Part shown: one piece after another, positions 31,655 through 39,565 of the stretch
Position numbering within the stretch: the first letter of the stretch is position 1
Layout of the letters: each line of letters starts with the position of its first letter
From: Terrabacter sp040702505
Lineage (GTDB): Bacteria; Actinomycetota; Actinomycetes; Actinomycetales; Dermatophilaceae
Reading direction: 5' to 3'
Assembly: GCF_040702505.1 (NCBI RefSeq)
Contig: NZ_JBFBLC010000009.1
Span: 1 to 64,000, forward strand
DNA: 64,000 nucleotides
Translations under genes and position numbers: made by a program
Notes under the pieces: generated by a model
Database searches by the model: none
What the model was told of the DNA's origin: nothing
Seen by the model: only the letters and a program-made list of their open reading frames with translations

Positions 31655-32800
31655 ATGAAGACTCCGACCTCGCGTCGACTGCCCCTTGCTGTTGCAGCCG
31701 GGATCGCCGCCGCCGCTCTCGGTGCAGCAGGGACGGTCACAGCCGTCGCCGCCCCGGCGACCCCGGCCGCCGGCTCGTCGCCTGTCTCGAACCCGTACTC
31801 CCCCGCGTACGGCCACAGCTACCGCCACGGGGCCGTGCCGACTCGTGAGCTCAACACGCAGATGCACCGCTGGGCGGCCCAGCAGCGGTCGGGGTCGACC
31901 TCGGCGAAGACCCTCTCCTACGGCGGAGGCGTCGACGGCATCGGCGTGACGGACGGGGCACCCAAGGTCTACCTCGTCTTCTATGGCAGCCAGTGGGGCA
32001 GCCAGGGCACGGACGCGCAGGGCAACCTGACCTTCTCCGGCGACCCGAAGTCGGGAGCCCCCGTGGTGCAGAAGCTCATGAAGGGCCTCGGCACCGGCGG
32101 CGAGGCGTGGTCGGGCGTCATGACGCAGTACTGCGACGGGGCCGGCATGGCCCGGGGCGCGACGAAGTGCGCCACCGGCGCGACGCACGTCGGCTACCCG
32201 ACGGGCGGCGCGTACGCCGGTGTCTGGTACGACAACTCGGTCGCCTCCCCGTCGAGCGCCACCCAGGCCCAGCTGGGGCAGGAGGCCGTCAAGGCTGCCT
32301 CCCACTTCGGCAACACGACGGCGTCGAGCAACCGCAGCGCGCAGTACGTCATCCTGTCGCCCACCGGTACGCACCCCGATGGCTTCAACACGGCGAGCGG
32401 CAACTTCTGCGCCTGGCACGACTGGAACGGTGACGTGGGGGTGGCTTCGAGCGTCGGTGACGTGGCCTTCACGAACATGCCCTACGTCATGGACATGGGC
32501 ACCAGCTGCGGCCAGAACTTCGTCAACGCCGGGTCCGCGGGCACCGACGACGGCTACACGATCGTCGAGGGCCACGAGTACGCCGAGACGATCACCGACC
32601 AGAACCCGGCCGGCGGCTGGACCAACCTGACCTCGCGCACCAACTCCGGCCAGGAGAACGGTGACGAGTGCGCCTGGATCGCACCGGGGTCCGCCGGCGG
32701 CGCGGGCAACGTGGCCATGGGCAACGGCAGCTACCCGATGCAGGCCACCTGGTCCAACGACACGAACACGTGCGCCCTGTCGCACGCGACGGTGGGCTGA
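31655..32800 (+). CDS. Secreted HEYAE-motif protein, short paralogue
   Basis: Predicted exported protein of 381 aa closely similar to the core of the protein at 4183. ATG 31655 follows GAAAGGA and starts a signal peptide (RRLPLAVAAGIAAAALGAAG). Shared blocks include YGGGVDGIGV, VYLVFYGSQWG, GVMTQYCDG, THVGYPTGGAYAGVWYDN, FCAWHDWNGD, VEGHEYAETITDQNPAGGW and ENGDECAW. All core cysteines are kept. It lacks the Ig-like and jelly-roll-like C-terminal domains of its paralogue. Function is unknown; the HEYAE element could bind metal. It lies on the opposite strand to the ribosomal genes, divergent from glmM, with a 286-bp upstream region and no obvious partner. Confidence 0.75.
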   Translation: MKTPTSRRLPLAVAAGIAAAALGAAGTVTAVAAPATPAAGSSPVSNPYSPAYGHSYRHGAVPTRELNTQMHRWAAQQRSGSTSAKTLSYGGGVDGIGVTDGAPKVYLVFYGSQWGSQGTDAQGNLTFSGDPKSGAPVVQKLMKGLGTGGEAWSGVMTQYCDGAGMARGATKCATGATHVGYPTGGAYAGVWYDNSVASPSSATQAQLGQEAVKAASHFGNTTASSNRSAQYVILSPTGTHPDGFNTASGNFCAWHDWNGDVGVASSVGDVAFTNMPYVMDMGTSCGQNFVNAGSAGTDDGYTIVEGHEYAETITDQNPAGGWTNLTSRTNSGQENGDECAWIAPGSAGGAGNVAMGNGSYPMQATWSNDTNTCALSHATVG

Positions 32801-32840
32801 GCCCCCGACCCGGGCACACGGCATACGCCACCAGGGACGA

Positions 32841-32874
32841 CGAAGGCCCCCGAGCGGGTGCTCGGGGGCCTTCG
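32841..32874 (+). terminator. Terminator of the secreted-protein gene
   Basis: CGAAGGCCCCCGAG and CTCGGGGGCCTTCG form a perfect 14-bp stem with a 6-nt loop, 41 bp past the stop at 32800. It may also act on the opposing rpsI transcript. Confidence 0.8.
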
Positions 32875-32885
32875 TGTGCCCGGCG

Positions 32886-32912
32886 GGCGGCATACGCAAG
32901 CCGTATGCCGCC
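32886..32912 (-). terminator. Hairpin made of inverted GTATGCCG octamers, after rpsI
   Basis: GGCGGCATACG and CGTATGCCGCC pair perfectly around a 5-nt loop. It lies about 65 bp after the rpsI stop on the minus strand and is the likely end of the rplM-rpsI transcript. Both arms are copies of the octamer that recurs through the window. Confidence 0.6.
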
Positions 32913-32977
32913 GCGCGGGCGAAGCGCGGATCAGCGCGACTGGAGCCAAGCGGTGGTGCTCGGCGCCAGCCGAAGCA

Positions 32978-33484
32978 TCAGCGCTTGGAGTACTGGGGGG
33001 CCTTGCGGGCCTTCTTGAGACCGGCCTTCTTGCGCTCGGGCACGCGCGGGTCGCGCGTGAGGAAGCCGGCCTTCTTGAGGGCGGGACGGTTCAGCTCCTC
33101 GTCGACGCCGTTGAGCGAGCGGGCCACGCCGAGGCGGACGGCACCGGCCTGGCCGGAGGGGCCACCGCCGTGCACGCGGACCAGCACGTCGTACGAGCCG
33201 TCGAGCTCGAGGAGCGTCAGCGGCTCCTTGACGATCTGCTGGTGCACCTTGTTGGGGAAGTACGCGTCGAGCGTGCGGCCGTTGATCTTCCACTCGCCGG
33301 TGCCGGGGACGATGCGCACGCGGGCGATGGCCTGCTTGCGACGGCCGGTGGCAGCGCCGGGGGTCGAGACCTGGCGGGCGCGGCGGGGCTCGCCGAGGGC
33401 GGAGTCGGACGAGGACTCGCTGGTGTACTCGGTCAGCTCGGGCTCGTCGGTGTCGAGGACGTCCTCGTTCACGATGTCAGTCAC
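32978..33484 (-). CDS. rpsI: 30S ribosomal protein S9
   Basis: Small-subunit protein of 168 aa. The conserved core begins at TGRRKQAIARVRIVPG (about residue 46) and ends with the basic tail KKARKAPQYSKR that reaches the P-site tRNA. A ~42-residue acidic N-terminal extension (NEDVLDTDEPELTEYTSE) precedes it, as is common in actinobacteria. The start ATG 33484 lies 34 bp after rplM. Confidence 0.98.
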   Translation of the reverse strand: MTDIVNEDVLDTDEPELTEYTSESSSDSALGEPRRARQVSTPGAATGRRKQAIARVRIVPGTGEWKINGRTLDAYFPNKVHQQIVKEPLTLLELDGSYDVLVRVHGGGPSGQAGAVRLGVARSLNGVDEELNRPALKKAGFLTRDPRVPERKKAGLKKARKAPQYSKR

Positions 33485-33518
33485 GTGTCTTGTCGCTTTC
33501 TACGCAGCAGCCGGGGGC

Positions 33519-33962
33519 TTACTGCGCAACCTGGGTGATCTCGAAGGGGACGGGCTGCTGGGCCGCGTGCGGGTGCTCGGCACCGCGGTAGACCTTGAGC
33601 TTGGAGAGCTGCTGGCGGGCCAGCGAGTTCTTCGGGAGCATGCCGCGGATGGCCTTCTCGACGGCCTTCTCGGGGCTCTTGGCGAGCAGCTCGGTGTAGG
33701 AGGTCGACCGCAGACCACCCGGAAAGCCGGAGTGGCGGTAGGCCTTCTTCTGCTCGAGCTTGGCGCCGGTGAGGGCGACCTTGTCGGCGTTGACGATGAT
33801 GACGAAGTCACCGGTGTCGACGTGCGGCGCGAACTGCGGCTTGTGCTTGCCCCGGAGCAGGACAGCGGCCTGGCTCGCGAGACGGCCGAGCACGACGTCG
33901 GTCGCGTCGATGACGTGCCACGTGCGAGTGACCTCGCCGGGCTTCGGGGTGTACGTGCGCAA
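33519..33962 (-). CDS. rplM: 50S ribosomal protein L13
   Basis: Large-subunit protein of 147 aa. Signatures include WHVIDATDVVLGRLAS, GDFVIIVNADKVALTG and AIRGMLPKNSLARQQ. The start is TTG at 33962, giving MRTYTPKPGEV as in other actinobacteria; no ATG or GTG fits. It is transcribed with rpsI from a promoter about 130 bp upstream. Confidence 0.97.
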   Translation of the reverse strand: MRTYTPKPGEVTRTWHVIDATDVVLGRLASQAAVLLRGKHKPQFAPHVDTGDFVIIVNADKVALTGAKLEQKKAYRHSGFPGGLRSTSYTELLAKSPEKAVEKAIRGMLPKNSLARQQLSKLKVYRGAEHPHAAQQPVPFEITQVAQ

Positions 33963-34087
33963 TGGAGTCTGCCTTCGCTTGAAATGGTGGAGCAGTGTGA
34001 ATGCCGCTGGGCTCGGTCCGCGTCGCCCGCTCGGCCGGTTGAAGGGTGAGCTGGGTTCGCCTGACGGCCCGGTGCACAACTTCATCC

Positions 34088-34116
34088 ATGTTACGGGGTC
34101 GTCGCCGAGCGCCCAA
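34088..34116 (-). promoter_or_regulatory. Probable rplM-rpsI promoter
   Basis: On the minus strand TTGGGC (34116-34111), a 17-bp spacer and TAACAT (34093-34088) form a good housekeeping promoter. The predicted leader to the TTG start at 33962 is about 120 nt, long enough for autogenous control. Confidence 0.6.
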
Positions 34117-34188
34117 ATCGCTGCACCCCTCCCCCAAAACGGCTTCTGACCTGCGCAAACAGTGTTCGTCGCCAATCGTGCAGAACTC

Positions 34189-34223
34189 TTGTGCAAACAA
34201 ACTGTGCACAGGTATTGTGCACA
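34189..34223 (+). promoter_or_regulatory. ArsR-MFS promoter with paired TGTGCACA operators
   Basis: -35 TTGTGC (34189-34194), an 18-bp spacer and -10 TATTGT (34213-34218) stand just before the ATG at 34226, so the transcript is probably leaderless. Two identical palindromes TGTGCACA at 34203-34210 and 34216-34223 overlap the spacer and the -10 region. A related TTGTGCAAAC overlaps the -35. This is a natural place for autorepression by the encoded regulator. Confidence 0.65.
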
Positions 34224-34225
34224 CT

Positions 34226-34849
34226 ATGCCTGCACCCGACCCCCTGAGCCCGCCCTCCGACGACGGCGTCTGGCTGACTCCGCAGAGCCTGCGCGTGCTC
34301 GCCCACCCGCTGCGCTCCCGCCTGCTCGGCGCCCTGCGCCGGCACGGCCCGTCGACCGCCACCGACCTGGCGACCCTGCTCGGCACCAACTCCGGCGCGA
34401 CGAGCTACCACCTGCGCAAGCTCGAGTCCGTCGGGCTCGTGCAGGACACCGAGGAGGGTGAGGGCAAGCGGCGCCTGTGGCGTGCGAGCTCGGAGTACCA
34501 CTCCTGGCACCCCAGCGACTTCGAGGGCGACGAGGACTCCGAGACCGCCCTCAACTGGCTCACGCGTGACTACGCCCGCCACTTCAGCGAGCAGTACGAC
34601 AAGTGGCTCGACGTCTCCACCACGTGGCCGACCGCCTGGCAGGACGCATGCGGCTCGAGCGACGCCTCGGTGCTGGTGACCCCCGAGGCCCTCGAGGCGA
34701 TGCGCGAGGAGATGTGGGACCTCATTGAGCGCTATCGCCGTGTGGGACAGGGAAACCCGCGCGCGCGTCGGGTCGCCGTCTACACCTTCGCCTACCCCCT
34801 CGACCTCGACCGTCCACCGGCCGACGGCACGAGCGGAGGTGCGCGATGA
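34226..34849 (+). CDS. ArsR-family winged-helix regulator
   Basis: DNA-binding protein of 207 aa. The winged HTH occupies about residues 15-90: LRVLAHPLRSRLLGALRRHG, then TATDLATLLGTNSGATSYHL and GLVQDTEEGEGKRRLWRAS. The C-terminal half (SWHPSDFEGDEDSETALNWL onward) is a helical domain seen in actinobacterial ArsR-like regulators beside exporters. No metal-binding Cys pattern is visible, so a small-molecule ligand or none is more likely. ATG 34226 is fixed by the promoter just upstream. Its stop overlaps the MFS start (ATGA, 34846-34849). Confidence 0.88.
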   Translation: MPAPDPLSPPSDDGVWLTPQSLRVLAHPLRSRLLGALRRHGPSTATDLATLLGTNSGATSYHLRKLESVGLVQDTEEGEGKRRLWRASSEYHSWHPSDFEGDEDSETALNWLTRDYARHFSEQYDKWLDVSTTWPTAWQDACGSSDASVLVTPEALEAMREEMWDLIERYRRVGQGNPRARRVAVYTFAYPLDLDRPPADGTSGGAR

Positions 34850-36165
34850 CCCCGCAGACCACGTATGCCGTCCTGTCCCCCACCGCTGCCCGCCGCGTCT
34901 TCCTCACGCTGACGCTGACCCGCTGGTTCCCGGTCGGTCTCGTCGTCGGGCTGCTCACCCTCTGGCAGCTCGAGCACGGCCTCACCGTGGCGCAGGCGAT
35001 GACCGTGTCGTCGGCCGCCGGCCTGACGATCTTCGTGCTCGAGCTGCCGACGAGCGGGTTCGCCGACGCCTTCGGCCGCCGCCCGGTCTTCGTCGTCTCC
35101 GCCGTGGTCAACGTCGTGGCGAGCGGGATCCTGCTCGTGGCGCACTCGTTCTGGGCATTCCTCGTTGCCTCGGTGCTCACCGGCGTCTTCCGGGCGCTCG
35201 ACTCAGGGCCGCTCGAGGCCTGGTTCGTCGACACGGTGCACGCCACGACCCCGGGAGCCGACGTCGACGGCGCGCTCGCCGCCCAGGGCACGGCCGTCGG
35301 TGGCGGCATCGCCGTCGGCGCCCTGCTCTCCGGTGGCCTCGTGTGGTGGCACCCGTTCACCGGCGCCTCCGCGCTGGTGCTGCCGGTCGCCTGCTTCGTC
35401 GCGCTCAACGTCGTGCACCTCGTCGCGGTGCTGGCACTGCTGCGCGAGCCCCGGTCCGCGGAGCACCTCGACGGCTCCGGCGCACGGCGCGCGATGGCCT
35501 CGGCCAAGGAGTCGCCCGCCGTGGTGCGCGAGGGCCTCGGGATGCTCCGCGACAACGTCGTGCTGCGCGGCATCATCACGGTCGAGCTCTTCTGGTCGGT
35601 CGCCATGATCGTCTTCGAGACCTTCCAGCCGATCCGCCTCGCCGAGCTCGTCGGTGGCGAGGAGCGCGCCGGCGCCCTCATGGGTCCGGTGGCGGCCGGC
35701 GGCTGGGCGGTCTTCGCCCTCGGGGCCGCCCTCTCGGGGTGGACGAGCCGGCGCATCGGCGTCGCGCGCACCGCGATCGTGGCTCGCATCCTCAACGGGC
35801 TGGGCGCCGTCGCCATGGGGCTGGTCGCCGGACCGGCCGCGCTCATCGCGGCCTACGGCGTCACCTACCTGCTGCACGGCTCCGCGGGTCCGATGCACTC
35901 CGCCCTGCTGCACCGGGAGGCGCAGGCCCGCAACCGCGCGACCGTGCTGTCGATGAACTCGATGATCGCCTCGATGGCCTTCGGGGTCGCCGCTCCCCTG
36001 CTCGGCCTGCTGGCCGACCACACGTCGACGCAGCTGGCGATGGTCTCCGCCGGCGCGTTCAGCATCCTCGGCGCGTGGTTCTACCGTCACAGCCGGCGTG
36101 CCGAGAAGCAGGGCGCCCCCGCGGCGGCAGACGTCTCGACGGCATCCCCCGTCGTCGTCGACTGA
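34846..36165 (+). CDS. MFS transporter, cognate exporter of the ArsR-type regulator
   Basis: Polytopic membrane protein of 439 aa, 12 hydrophobic segments. Motif A-like LPTSGFADAFGRRPVF follows the second segment. Its position, translationally coupled to the ArsR-type gene, points to an efflux pump induced when the regulator leaves the TGTGCACA sites. The substrate is unknown. The C-terminal tail (GAPAAADVSTASPVVVD) is cytoplasmic and unconserved. A hairpin at 36219-36263 follows. Confidence 0.87.
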   Translation: MTPQTTYAVLSPTAARRVFLTLTLTRWFPVGLVVGLLTLWQLEHGLTVAQAMTVSSAAGLTIFVLELPTSGFADAFGRRPVFVVSAVVNVVASGILLVAHSFWAFLVASVLTGVFRALDSGPLEAWFVDTVHATTPGADVDGALAAQGTAVGGGIAVGALLSGGLVWWHPFTGASALVLPVACFVALNVVHLVAVLALLREPRSAEHLDGSGARRAMASAKESPAVVREGLGMLRDNVVLRGIITVELFWSVAMIVFETFQPIRLAELVGGEERAGALMGPVAAGGWAVFALGAALSGWTSRRIGVARTAIVARILNGLGAVAMGLVAGPAALIAAYGVTYLLHGSAGPMHSALLHREAQARNRATVLSMNSMIASMAFGVAAPLLGLLADHTSTQLAMVSAGAFSILGAWFYRHSRRAEKQGAPAAADVSTASPVVVD

Positions 36166-36218
36166 GCGCCCGACCCCACCCGCCGTGGGGCCGACTGCGC
36201 ACTCGAGTGGTGCTGACT

Positions 36219-36263
36219 GCGCTCTCGAGGGGAGGGTACGTCCGCCCTCCTACTCGAGAGCGC
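36219..36263. terminator. Terminator hairpin built on the CTCGAGAGCGC repeat
   Basis: GCGCTCTCGAG-g-GGAGGG pairs with CCCTCC-ta-CTCGAGAGCGC around an 8-nt loop. It separates the MFS gene from the convergent aldo/keto reductase gene. The right arm is also the first unit of the tandem array that follows. Confidence 0.65.
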
Positions 36264-36383
36264 GCTTCGTCACAGTCGAGAGCGCGGCCCGTCACAGTCG
36301 AGAGCGCGGTTCGTCACAGTCGAGAGCGCGGCCCGTCACACTCGAGAGCGCGGCCCGTCACAGTCGAGAGCGCGCCCCGTCAC
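36252..36383. repeat. Six 22-bp tandem repeats
   Basis: Six head-to-tail units of 22 bp begin at 36252, 36274, 36296, 36318, 36340 and 36362. The consensus is A(G/C)TCGAGAGCGCGGCCCGTCA plus a final C. Variation is confined to base 2 and to the GCTT/GGTT/GGCC/GCCC block. The array ends 12 bp before the aldo/keto reductase stop codon. It is not coding in any sensible frame. Confidence 0.9.
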
Positions 36384-36394
36384 ATCGACTGGCC

Positions 36395-37354
36395 TCAGGC
36401 GGCAGGCGTGGTGACCTCGTCGAGCTCAGCCAGGTCCTCGGCACTCGGCTCCCACAGGCCGGCCTGCACGTTGTCGATGATCTGCTCGGGACGGGTCGCC
36501 CCGGCGATGACGGAGGCCACGGCCGGCTGGGCCGCGAGCCCACCGATCGCGACGTCGATGGGACGCAGGCCGCGCTGGGCGGCATACGCCTCGAGGCGCT
36601 CGATGGTGTCCCAGTCGGCGGAGTCGAGCCGCTCGGCCATCCCGGCGAGGCGGGTGCCTTCGGGCGCCGACTCGCCGCGTCGGTACTTTCCCGTGAGCAG
36701 CCCGGACGCGAGCGGGAAGAAGGGCAGCAGCCCGACCCCGACGTGCTCGCAGGCCGGCACGAGCTCGTCCTCGACGTCCCGCTCGAGCAGGGAGTACTCG
36801 TTCTGGGCGGAGATGAACCTTGCGGTCCCCGCAGCACGCGCGGTCCAGTCGGCGTCGACGACCTGCCAGCCGGTGAAGTTGCTGCTGCCGAGGTAGCGCA
36901 CCTTGCCCTCGCGGACGAGCTCGTCGAGCGCGGCCAGCGTCTCCTCGATGGGGGTCTGCGGGTCGGGGCGGTGCAGCTGGTAGAGGTCGATCCAGTCGGT
37001 GCCGAGGCGGCGCAGGCTCGCCTCGACGGCCTTGCGGATGTAGCGGCGCGAGCCCCGCACTCCCCAGTCGGGGCCGTTGGCGCCCTGCATGTCCATGCCG
37101 AACTTCGTTGCCACGACGACGTTCTCGCGCTCCGAGCCCAGGGCGAGGCCGAGCATCTCCTCGCTCGCGCCGTGCCCGTAGATGTCGGCGGTGTCGAAGA
37201 GCGTGATGCCGCTGTCCAGCGCCTGGCGCACCACGGCGTTCGTGCCCTGCTGGTCGAGGCGCCGGCCGAAGTTGTTGCAGCCGAGCCCGACGGTGGAGAC
37301 GGTCAGGCCGCTGTCGCCGAGCTGCCGGTAGGTCATGTCTGGAGTCGTCGTCAC
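36395..37354 (-). CDS. Aldo/keto reductase
   Basis: NADPH-dependent oxidoreductase of 319 aa, (beta/alpha)8 barrel. The catalytic tetrad is visible: Asp and Tyr in FDTADIYGHGASEEMLG, Lys in VVVATKFGMDM and His in DLYQLHRPDP. The cofactor end shows YSLLERDVEDELVPACE and IAGATRPEQIIDNVQAG. It resembles the YajO/Tas-like and Kv-beta-like subfamily. The start is GTG 37354, or ATG 37336 if the first six residues are not real. It stands alone between the repeat array and the amylopullulanase gene. Confidence 0.9.
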   Translation of the reverse strand: MTTTPDMTYRQLGDSGLTVSTVGLGCNNFGRRLDQQGTNAVVRQALDSGITLFDTADIYGHGASEEMLGLALGSERENVVVATKFGMDMQGANGPDWGVRGSRRYIRKAVEASLRRLGTDWIDLYQLHRPDPQTPIEETLAALDELVREGKVRYLGSSNFTGWQVVDADWTARAAGTARFISAQNEYSLLERDVEDELVPACEHVGVGLLPFFPLASGLLTGKYRRGESAPEGTRLAGMAERLDSADWDTIERLEAYAAQRGLRPIDVAIGGLAAQPAVASVIAGATRPEQIIDNVQAGLWEPSAEDLAELDEVTTPAA

Positions 37355-37410
37355 CCGCCCAACGTATGTCGCCGCCCTGGCGTGCGACAGGCCGGGTGCT
37401 CCGCGCGCGA

Positions 37411-37445
37411 ACGGCCGGTCCCCACCGAGGGTGGGAACCGGCCGT
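37411..37445 (-). terminator. Terminator of the amylopullulanase gene
   Basis: ACGGCCGGTCCCCAC and GTGGGAACCGGCCGT form a 15-bp stem with one mismatch and a 5-nt loop, 15 bp downstream of the amylopullulanase stop at 37460. Confidence 0.75.
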
Positions 37446-37459
37446 CAGAGCGGATCCGG

Positions 37460-39514
37460 TCAGTTGGGCTGGACGAACACCGCGACCGTGCGCGCCGGCA
37501 CCGAGAACGTGCCGGTCCCGCTGTCGTATGCCGCGTGCTTGACGACGCTGTCCGCGCCGTTCGCCTGCACCGGGCTCAGCTGCACCGTGCCGGTGATCCC
37601 GGGGACCTTCTGCTGGACGGTGTCGGGCGTCGCGTTGAAGACGACGACCGCCCCGCGCAGGGCCGGGTCGGCGTCGGCGCCCTTTGTGTCGTCGATGCGC
37701 ATCACGATGACGCCCTGCTTGGCGTCGGCGGTGCCGGACACCGGGAAGGTCACCTTGGCGTTGATGGCATCGGCGTTGCCGAGGCGGAACAGCTTGGTGC
37801 TGAAGCGGAGTCGCAGCAGGTCCTGCGCCATCGCGTCGGCGCTGCGCACGTCGGCGGGCGTGGGCTTGAGCGCAGGGTTGGCGAGCAGCGGCTTCATGTA
37901 GGGCCACTTCGCCGAGTTCTGCGCCTCGGGCGGCAGGCCGTGGCCGAAGCCGTTGTCGGCGCCCGTCCAGTCGAGCCGGTTGAACCAGTCTCCGCTGTCG
38001 TAGGAGTCGCGGTTGAGCGACTTGCTGCGCAGCAGGTCGGCGCCGGCGTGCCAGAACGACGGCGTCTGGGCGAGCGCGGTCGTGGCGAGCGACAGGGTGT
38101 TCATGCGCACTCGGTCCTGCATCGAGGTCGCGAGCGGCAGCTTGTACGTCAGCGAGTCGAAGAGCGTCTCGTTGTCGTGCGCGTCGACGTAGCTGACGAC
38201 CTCGTCGGGCTGGTCGGCGTAGCCGGCGGGCGCGCCGTTGTAGTCCACCTGGGTGCCGTTGACCACGGTCCCGCTCTTCTGGCTGCGGAAGGTGAACGAC
38301 TTGAGGTTGCCGGCCAGGCCCAGCTCGACCAGGTCGGTGTCGCTGGCGAGGCGGCTCGTAGCGTCGGCGTTGATCGCCGCGCCGTTGGGGTCGGTCGCCT
38401 CGCCGGACCCGAAGCCCTGGCGGCGCGGGTCATCGTCGAACGGGCCACCACCGCGCACGGCGTCACGCAGCCGGTCGGAGAAGGTGCCGATGCCGGTGCC
38501 GCCGAGCTGGCCCTGGGTGGCTTGGACGAACAGCTTGTTGTCGGCGACCTCACCGAAGTTCCAGCCCTCGCCGTAGAGGTACATCGACTTTCCGTCGACG
38601 CCGTCCTTCTGCAGGGTCAGCGCGTCGAGGGCCTTGCGCACGGCGAGCATGTTCGCGCGGCTGGCGTGTCCCATCAGGTCGAAGCGGAAGCCGTCGACGT
38701 GGTAGTTGCGGGCCCACGAGACGACCGAGTCGACCATGAGCTTCTCGGCCATCGCGTGCTCGGTGGCGACGTTCTGGCAGCAGGTCGAGGTCTCCACGGC
38801 ACCCTTGGCATCAAGACGCTGGTAGTAGCCCGGCACGACCTTGTCGAGCACCGACTTGTCGTCCTGCCCCGAGGCTGCGGTGTGGTTGAAGACCTGGTCG
38901 AGCACGACCCGCAGCCCGTCCTGGTGCAGCGCGCCGACCATCGTGCGGAACTCGGCCACGCGGGCACCGCCGTCGGCCGCCTGCGTCGACGACGCGTACG
39001 ACCCGTCGGGCACGCTCCAGTGGTAGGGGTCGTAGCCCCAGTTGAATGCGTCCTTGCCGGCCACCGCGGTGACGCAGTTCTGCTGCTGGTCGCTGTCGGG
39101 CGCGTAGGAGGCGAGGTCGCACTGGGGTGTCTGCTGCTTGGCCTTGTCCTCCTCGATCGAGGCGATGTCGAAGGTGGGCAGCAGGTGCACGGTGTTGAGG
39201 CCCGCCTTGGCGAGCGCCTTGAGGTGGGCGCGGCCGTCGCCGTTCTCGGCGAAGGCGAGGTACGTGCCGCGCAGGGCGGCCGGGACCTTCGGGTCGCTCA
39301 TCGAGTAGTCGCGCACGTGCAGCTCGTAGATCGTCGAGTCGACGTCCTGGGCGAGCTTGGGTGACGGCGTGGTGCGCCACGTCGAGGGCATGAGGGCCGG
39401 GTCGTGCAGGTCGACGGCCACCGAGCGGGTGGAGTCGACCGTGAGCGCCACCGAGCTGGGGTCGGTGACGGCGTTGGTCTCCACCTTCTGGGTGCTGGGA
39501 GCCCAGACCTTCAC
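37460..39514 (-). CDS. Amylopullulanase, C-terminal type I pullulanase part (separated by an in-frame TAG)
   Basis: This 684-aa frame is the pullulanase module (GH13) of the gene that starts at 43279. Family signatures are intact: FNWGYDPYHW (the type I YNWGYDP motif with F for Y), nucleophile Asp in YHVDGFRFDLMGHAS, acid/base Glu in YLYGEGWNFG and the third Asp in VDAHDNETLFD. It has no signal peptide and is in the same frame as the upstream part, 16 sense codons after the TAG at 39563-39565. A GTG at 39514 has AAGGAGG about 25 nt upstream and overlaps TGA of a 7-codon ATG mini-frame, so re-initiation cannot be excluded. On its own the product would stay in the cytoplasm. Confidence 0.8.
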   Translation of the reverse strand: MKVWAPSTQKVETNAVTDPSSVALTVDSTRSVAVDLHDPALMPSTWRTTPSPKLAQDVDSTIYELHVRDYSMSDPKVPAALRGTYLAFAENGDGRAHLKALAKAGLNTVHLLPTFDIASIEEDKAKQQTPQCDLASYAPDSDQQQNCVTAVAGKDAFNWGYDPYHWSVPDGSYASSTQAADGGARVAEFRTMVGALHQDGLRVVLDQVFNHTAASGQDDKSVLDKVVPGYYQRLDAKGAVETSTCCQNVATEHAMAEKLMVDSVVSWARNYHVDGFRFDLMGHASRANMLAVRKALDALTLQKDGVDGKSMYLYGEGWNFGEVADNKLFVQATQGQLGGTGIGTFSDRLRDAVRGGGPFDDDPRRQGFGSGEATDPNGAAINADATSRLASDTDLVELGLAGNLKSFTFRSQKSGTVVNGTQVDYNGAPAGYADQPDEVVSYVDAHDNETLFDSLTYKLPLATSMQDRVRMNTLSLATTALAQTPSFWHAGADLLRSKSLNRDSYDSGDWFNRLDWTGADNGFGHGLPPEAQNSAKWPYMKPLLANPALKPTPADVRSADAMAQDLLRLRFSTKLFRLGNADAINAKVTFPVSGTADAKQGVIVMRIDDTKGADADPALRGAVVVFNATPDTVQQKVPGITGTVQLSPVQANGADSVVKHAAYDSGTGTFSVPARTVAVFVQPN

Positions 39515-39562
39515 CTCGTAGAGGTAGCGCGCATTGCGTCCCTCCTTGCCGAGGGAGGCCGA

Positions 39563-39565
39563 CTA
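39563..39565 (-). other. In-frame amber codon replacing a conserved Trp
   Basis: The frame reads ...KRGDDGS-TAG-SASLGKEGRNARYLYEVKVWAPS... and stays open on both sides. Related pullulanases have DG(S/V)WS here, so a single TGG to TAG change explains the break. There is no length change. Confidence 0.85.

Noticed and set aside
36252..36383. CRISPR array
   Set aside because: Units are contiguous with no spacers and no cas genes are nearby.
34853..36896. Long plus-strand frame extending through the MFS gene and the 22-bp repeats
   Set aside because: Arg/Pro-rich out-of-frame reading of the MFS gene; the repeat part (SRERG/SQSRARPVT units) is simply the translated tandem array.
39514..39565. 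Frameshift or programmed ribosomal slippage as the cause of the split amylopullulanase
   Set aside because: The two halves are in the same frame; only a TAG codon separates them, so no shift is needed.
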